Source: Clostridia bacterium (GTDB lineage Bacteria > Bacillota > Clostridia > Lachnospirales > Lachnospiraceae). From it: a stretch of DNA of 64,000 nucleotides. The stretch spans positions 62,001-126,000 of the forward strand of contig CAJTEN010000005.1 in assembly GCA_910575245.1 (NCBI GenBank), written 5' to 3'. Shown one piece after another: positions 61,077 to 64,000 of this stretch; the first letter of the stretch is position 1; each line of letters begins with the position of its first letter. The translations under genes and the position numbers were made by a program. The notes below the pieces were generated by a model. The model did not search any database, was not told the origin of the DNA, and worked only from the letters and a program-made list of their open reading frames with translations.

Positions 61077-62741
61077 ATGAGAAAGAAAGTAATAGCTATT
61101 TTACTGACTGTGACGATGACAGCAGCAATGTTGGCGGGATGTGGAAATTCAGGTTCTTCATCAGATTCCAGTACAGAACCAGTGCAGGAGGAAAATACGG
61201 AAGAACCTGCAACGGAAGAAGACTCTGCAACAGCCGAAGAAGCTGAGACCGCTGAAAGTGAGGCGGGGGGGGGTGAAATCAAAACCGGCGGCACTCTGAG
61301 AGTGGGCACGGTACAGAGTCCATCTGTTGTAGGGTTTACGCCTGAGGTCACTAACAACTCTTTTATCCAGTATCTGAGATGCGCATATGAATCCCTGCTG
61401 TATTATGATGAGGCCGGTAACATCGTAGGACAGCTGGCAAGCGAATGGGAAGCGGATGCCGATGCGGCAACTCTTACTTTCAAGCTTGTGGATGGAGTAA
61501 ATTTTGCAGACGGTACGCCTTTCAATGCAGAGGCAGTAAAGTGGAATATCGAGCAGTATATTGAGACAGGAAGGTCTGAGACGAATAATATTGACTCCGT
61601 AGAAGTGGTTGACGATTCTACAGTTACGGTCAAGCTGAAAGAATGGAATTCCTCTTCCCTTGAGATGATCGGATTCTTTATCTATTATATGTCCCCGACT
61701 ACGTTTGATGAGAAGGGTATCGAGTGGATGCGCGCGAATTCCTGCGGTACAGGCCCCTTTGTGGTCAGCGGTTTTGACCAGGGTGTTTCCATCAAATACA
61801 CGAAGAACGAGAATTACCGTGTAGAGGGACAGCCTTATCTGGACGGCATTGACTACACGATCTTCGGTGATTCGACAACCTTGACGAATGCGTTGAAGGC
61901 GGGAGAGGTAGATGTTCTTACTTATGGCAATGACTGTGACATTATGAAGGATCTGGAGGGGATCACAAATATCATAACGGAAAAGAACAGCAACGGTCTT
62001 GGCGTGGAATCCGTGGGCATCATTCCCAGCAGTGCGGAGGAGAGCGACCCGTTCTACGATGCGAAAGTAAGACAGGCTCTGTGCTATGCGGTAGATTGGG
62101 ATCAGATCGTAACGGCATTAAGCTATGGCTATTATGAGAGGACGAATCAGTGGGCGGCGCCGGGTGCAGCTACCTACAATACGGACCTGAAAGGATATTC
62201 TTACGATCCGGAGAAAGCGAAAGCGCTTTTGGCTGAGGCAGGATATGCCGATGGATTTGACACTGTGATCTATTCGGCAAGTACCGGTTTCCAGCAGAAT
62301 GCGGCGACGGCGATCTCCGCAAGTCTGGCAGAAGTTGGCATCAATGCGTCGGTAGAGATCATTGACGGTGCAAAGGGTAACGACATGATGGCTAATGGCT
62401 GGAGCGGACTCTACTGGCATTACGCGTCGGTCGGACCGGATCTTGGCTTGTACATGGGACGTCATCTGGATGTTAATGGTGCGTACTATGCCAAGGGTAT
62501 CCAGCATCCGCAGGATTGTCTGGATCTGCTCAATGAGATCAGGGCAGCCAAGGATGAGACAACCAAAGTCGATCTGGAGTGGCAGCTTCAGGAGAAGATT
62601 TATGACGAGTATGCCCTGTTCGGTATGCCGTTGTACGTAAACGCTCCCGTACATATGAGATATGACTATGTGGAAGGTGCACAGCTGGCCAAGGTTCATG
62701 CGGTAACATGGTCTCCTGCTACGACTTGGCTCAACAAGTAA
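61077..62741 (+). CDS. Family 5 extracellular solute-binding lipoprotein (dipeptide/oligopeptide or glycoside type)
   Basis: 554 residues. Signal peptide with lipobox MLAGCG (Cys about 22), acidic linker to about 62, then the SBP family 5 fold (LASEWEADADAATLTFKL, VKWNIEQYIETGR, VRQALCYAVDWDQIV). AAAGGAGGAAAAGT precedes the ATG. First gene of a Dpp/Opp-type operon. Under a LacI regulator the ligand may be a glycoside or oligosaccharide rather than a peptide, as known for some family 5 proteins. Confidence 0.9.
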   Translation: MRKKVIAILLTVTMTAAMLAGCGNSGSSSDSSTEPVQEENTEEPATEEDSATAEEAETAESEAGGGEIKTGGTLRVGTVQSPSVVGFTPEVTNNSFIQYLRCAYESLLYYDEAGNIVGQLASEWEADADAATLTFKLVDGVNFADGTPFNAEAVKWNIEQYIETGRSETNNIDSVEVVDDSTVTVKLKEWNSSSLEMIGFFIYYMSPTTFDEKGIEWMRANSCGTGPFVVSGFDQGVSIKYTKNENYRVEGQPYLDGIDYTIFGDSTTLTNALKAGEVDVLTYGNDCDIMKDLEGITNIITEKNSNGLGVESVGIIPSSAEESDPFYDAKVRQALCYAVDWDQIVTALSYGYYERTNQWAAPGAATYNTDLKGYSYDPEKAKALLAEAGYADGFDTVIYSASTGFQQNAATAISASLAEVGINASVEIIDGAKGNDMMANGWSGLYWHYASVGPDLGLYMGRHLDVNGAYYAKGIQHPQDCLDLLNEIRAAKDETTKVDLEWQLQEKIYDEYALFGMPLYVNAPVHMRYDYVEGAQLAKVHAVTWSPATTWLNK

Positions 62742-62757
62742 TTGATGCAGATACATT

Positions 62758-62786
62758 CATGCCGTGCAGATTTCCTGCACGGCATG
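62758..62786 (+). other. Intra-operon hairpin after binding-protein gene
   Basis: Perfect 12-bp stem CATGCCGTGCAG / CTGCACGGCATG with a 5-nt loop and no T-run. Probably stabilises the upstream binding-protein mRNA. Confidence 0.7.
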
Positions 62787-62808
62787 ATCAGATAATGGAG
62801 GCTGTTTT

Positions 62809-63753
62809 ATGGGAAAATATGTATTCAAAAGATTGGGGCAGTCCCTGATCGTAGTCTTCATCGTTACTGTGATCGTGTTTGGCCTGATGCATCTTCTGCC
62901 GGGCGATCCCATTCAGATCTATCTGGGGGATACGGCGACAGAGGAGCAGATCGCATATTATACGAAACAGTTCGGACTGGATCAGCCGTTGCCTGTGCAG
63001 TATATCCGTTGGATCGGCGGACTTTTTAAAGGGGAGATGGGAAGATCCATCACCTATTCGATCGATGTGAAGGAGCTTCTCTTAAGGAGAGTGGCGTCCA
63101 CTTTATCCGTTACTTTTCCTGCCTTTGTGCTGGCGCTGCTCATCGGTATCTGTCTGGGCGTCATTACTTCGACGCACAGGGGAAGAACATTGGACTCTCT
63201 GCTCACTTCGATTGCCAATGTGGGCATCGCCACACCTGCGTTCTGGATCGGCATGATCCTGGTTTATATTTTTGGACTGAAGCTGAAATGGCTGCCGGTG
63301 CAGGGATATGTTCCCTTCTCGGAGAGCCCGTCCGATTATATCAAGTGCCTTGTGATGCCGGTCATCGTACTGACGCTGGGACATCTGTCTTCCAACACCA
63401 GACAGACCAGATCTTCCATGTTGGAGGTGATCTCCCAGGATTATATCCGTACAGCAAGATCCAAGGGCTTAAGTGAGAAGACAGTTGTCTATAAGCACGC
63501 ACTGAGGAATGCTTTGATCCCGATTGTGACCATGATGGGCGGCGCTGTGGGCGCACTGCTCGGCGGCACAGTCGTTATCGAGAACCTGTTTAATATACCG
63601 GGAGTCGGCGCCCTGATGCTGACGGCTATCATCAACAAAGACTACATGGTGGTACAGAATGTAACGTTTGTGATAGCAGTTGCGGTAGTGATCTGTAACC
63701 TGTTGATCGATATCCTGTACGGCTATATCGATCCGAGAATCCGGGTAGAATAG
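62809..63753 (+). CDS. ABC transporter permease, DppB type
   Basis: 314 residues, six membrane helices. Typical start (YVFKRLGQSLIVVFIVTVIVFGLMHLLPGDP) and the EAA-loop region DYIRTARSKGLSEKTVVYKHALRNALIP (about 215-240). GGAGG precedes the ATG. Works with the binding protein upstream and the DppC-like permease downstream. Confidence 0.93.
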   Translation: MGKYVFKRLGQSLIVVFIVTVIVFGLMHLLPGDPIQIYLGDTATEEQIAYYTKQFGLDQPLPVQYIRWIGGLFKGEMGRSITYSIDVKELLLRRVASTLSVTFPAFVLALLIGICLGVITSTHRGRTLDSLLTSIANVGIATPAFWIGMILVYIFGLKLKWLPVQGYVPFSESPSDYIKCLVMPVIVLTLGHLSSNTRQTRSSMLEVISQDYIRTARSKGLSEKTVVYKHALRNALIPIVTMMGGAVGALLGGTVVIENLFNIPGVGALMLTAIINKDYMVVQNVTFVIAVAVVICNLLIDILYGYIDPRIRVE

Positions 63754-63762
63754 GGGGCGGCG

Positions 63763-64000
63763 ATGAAGAAGGAAAAAGAAGCAAAAGTTCTGACGCCGGC
63801 ACAGGAACGGCGGAAACAGTTTTTAGATACTTTTTTTGCAACAATACCGGTACGGATTGGGTTCGGTATCATTGCAGTGATGATCGTCTGTGCGGTCTTC
63901 GCGCCGTTGGTGGCTCCGTATGATCCCTACACCCAGGATCTGACCAACATGCTGCAGGGCATGTCGGGCGCACATTTTTTCGGTACAGACGCATTGGGGA
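63763..64000 (+). CDS. ABC transporter permease, DppC type (partial at window edge)
   Basis: 79 codons visible from the ATG at 63763, 9 bp after dppB. Hydrophilic N-terminus, one membrane helix (about 29-52) and the N-terminal DppC pattern VAPYDPYTQDLTNML...FFGTDALG. Continues beyond the window. Confidence 0.88.
   Translation, partial: MKKEKEAKVLTPAQERRKQFLDTFFATIPVRIGFGIIAVMIVCAVFAPLVAPYDPYTQDLTNMLQGMSGAHFFGTDALG

Overview
The window looks like a chromosomal stretch from a gut-type Clostridia genome, most likely Lachnospiraceae. This rests on moderate GC, strong AGGAGG ribosome binding sites, lipoprotein sugar-binding proteins with long acidic linkers, dense carbohydrate operons, split transketolase, CdaR/LacI/AraC regulators and several paralogous AAA/PD-(D/E)XK proteins. 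The species cannot be named from the sequence alone. There is no tRNA, rRNA, CRISPR array, prophage or transposase gene.

Layout. 1-6.2 kb: a fructan-type locus with a partial cache-domain sensor kinase and two CUT1 permeases on the minus strand, diverging from a binding lipoprotein and a GH32 enzyme. 6.3-12.9 kb: an ABC-type ATPase and AraC regulator (minus), then mannonate dehydratase (uxuA), fructuronate reductase (uxuB) and a chimeric gene joining the start of a LysR regulator to a decapitated flavin oxidoreductase. 13-16.9 kb: an AAA/PD-(D/E)XK gene, a frameshifted DUF554 pseudogene and a CdaR regulator. 17-30.1 kb: a long operon with binding protein, two permeases, ATPase, glycerate kinase, MGH1/GH63-like hydrolase, SGNH hydrolase, GH13_18 phosphorylase, and relatives of E. 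coli YcjQ, YcjR and YcjS. Together these read as import and breakdown of a glycosylglycerate (possibly a guloside) to glucose-1-phosphate and 2-phosphoglycerate, with CdaR a likely glycerate-responsive regulator. 30-34 kb: serine hydrolase, a second AAA/PD-(D/E)XK gene and an orphan protein. 34-42.3 kb: LacI regulator, fucose-isomerase-like enzyme, two transketolase halves, FGGY kinase and a GH140-like hydrolase, a plausible apiose pathway. 42.4-51.6 kb: an AAA/PD-(D/E)XK remnant, CPBP protease, a full AAA/PD-(D/E)XK gene, a second sugar ABC system ending in a binding protein with a C-terminal membrane helix, and an OB-fold-like lipoprotein. 51.8-57.8 kb: DUF2971 protein, a Bce-type two-component system with a permease but no ATPase gene, and an HTH plus truncated HipA-like kinase pair. 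58-64 kb: another AAA/PD-(D/E)XK gene, a LacI regulator and the start of a dipeptide-type ABC operon with a clear promoter and operators.

Between the genes lie at least four families of structured repeats: a 14-bp-armed REP-like element with a GAAA-capped hairpin; a 189-bp MITE-like element found twice in opposite orientation at the same site within copies of that REP; a hairpin element whose two copies show compensatory stem changes; and a large palindromic element flanking uxuB. These repeats, the ycj-like glycosylglycerate operon and the HipA-like module are the most interesting parts.
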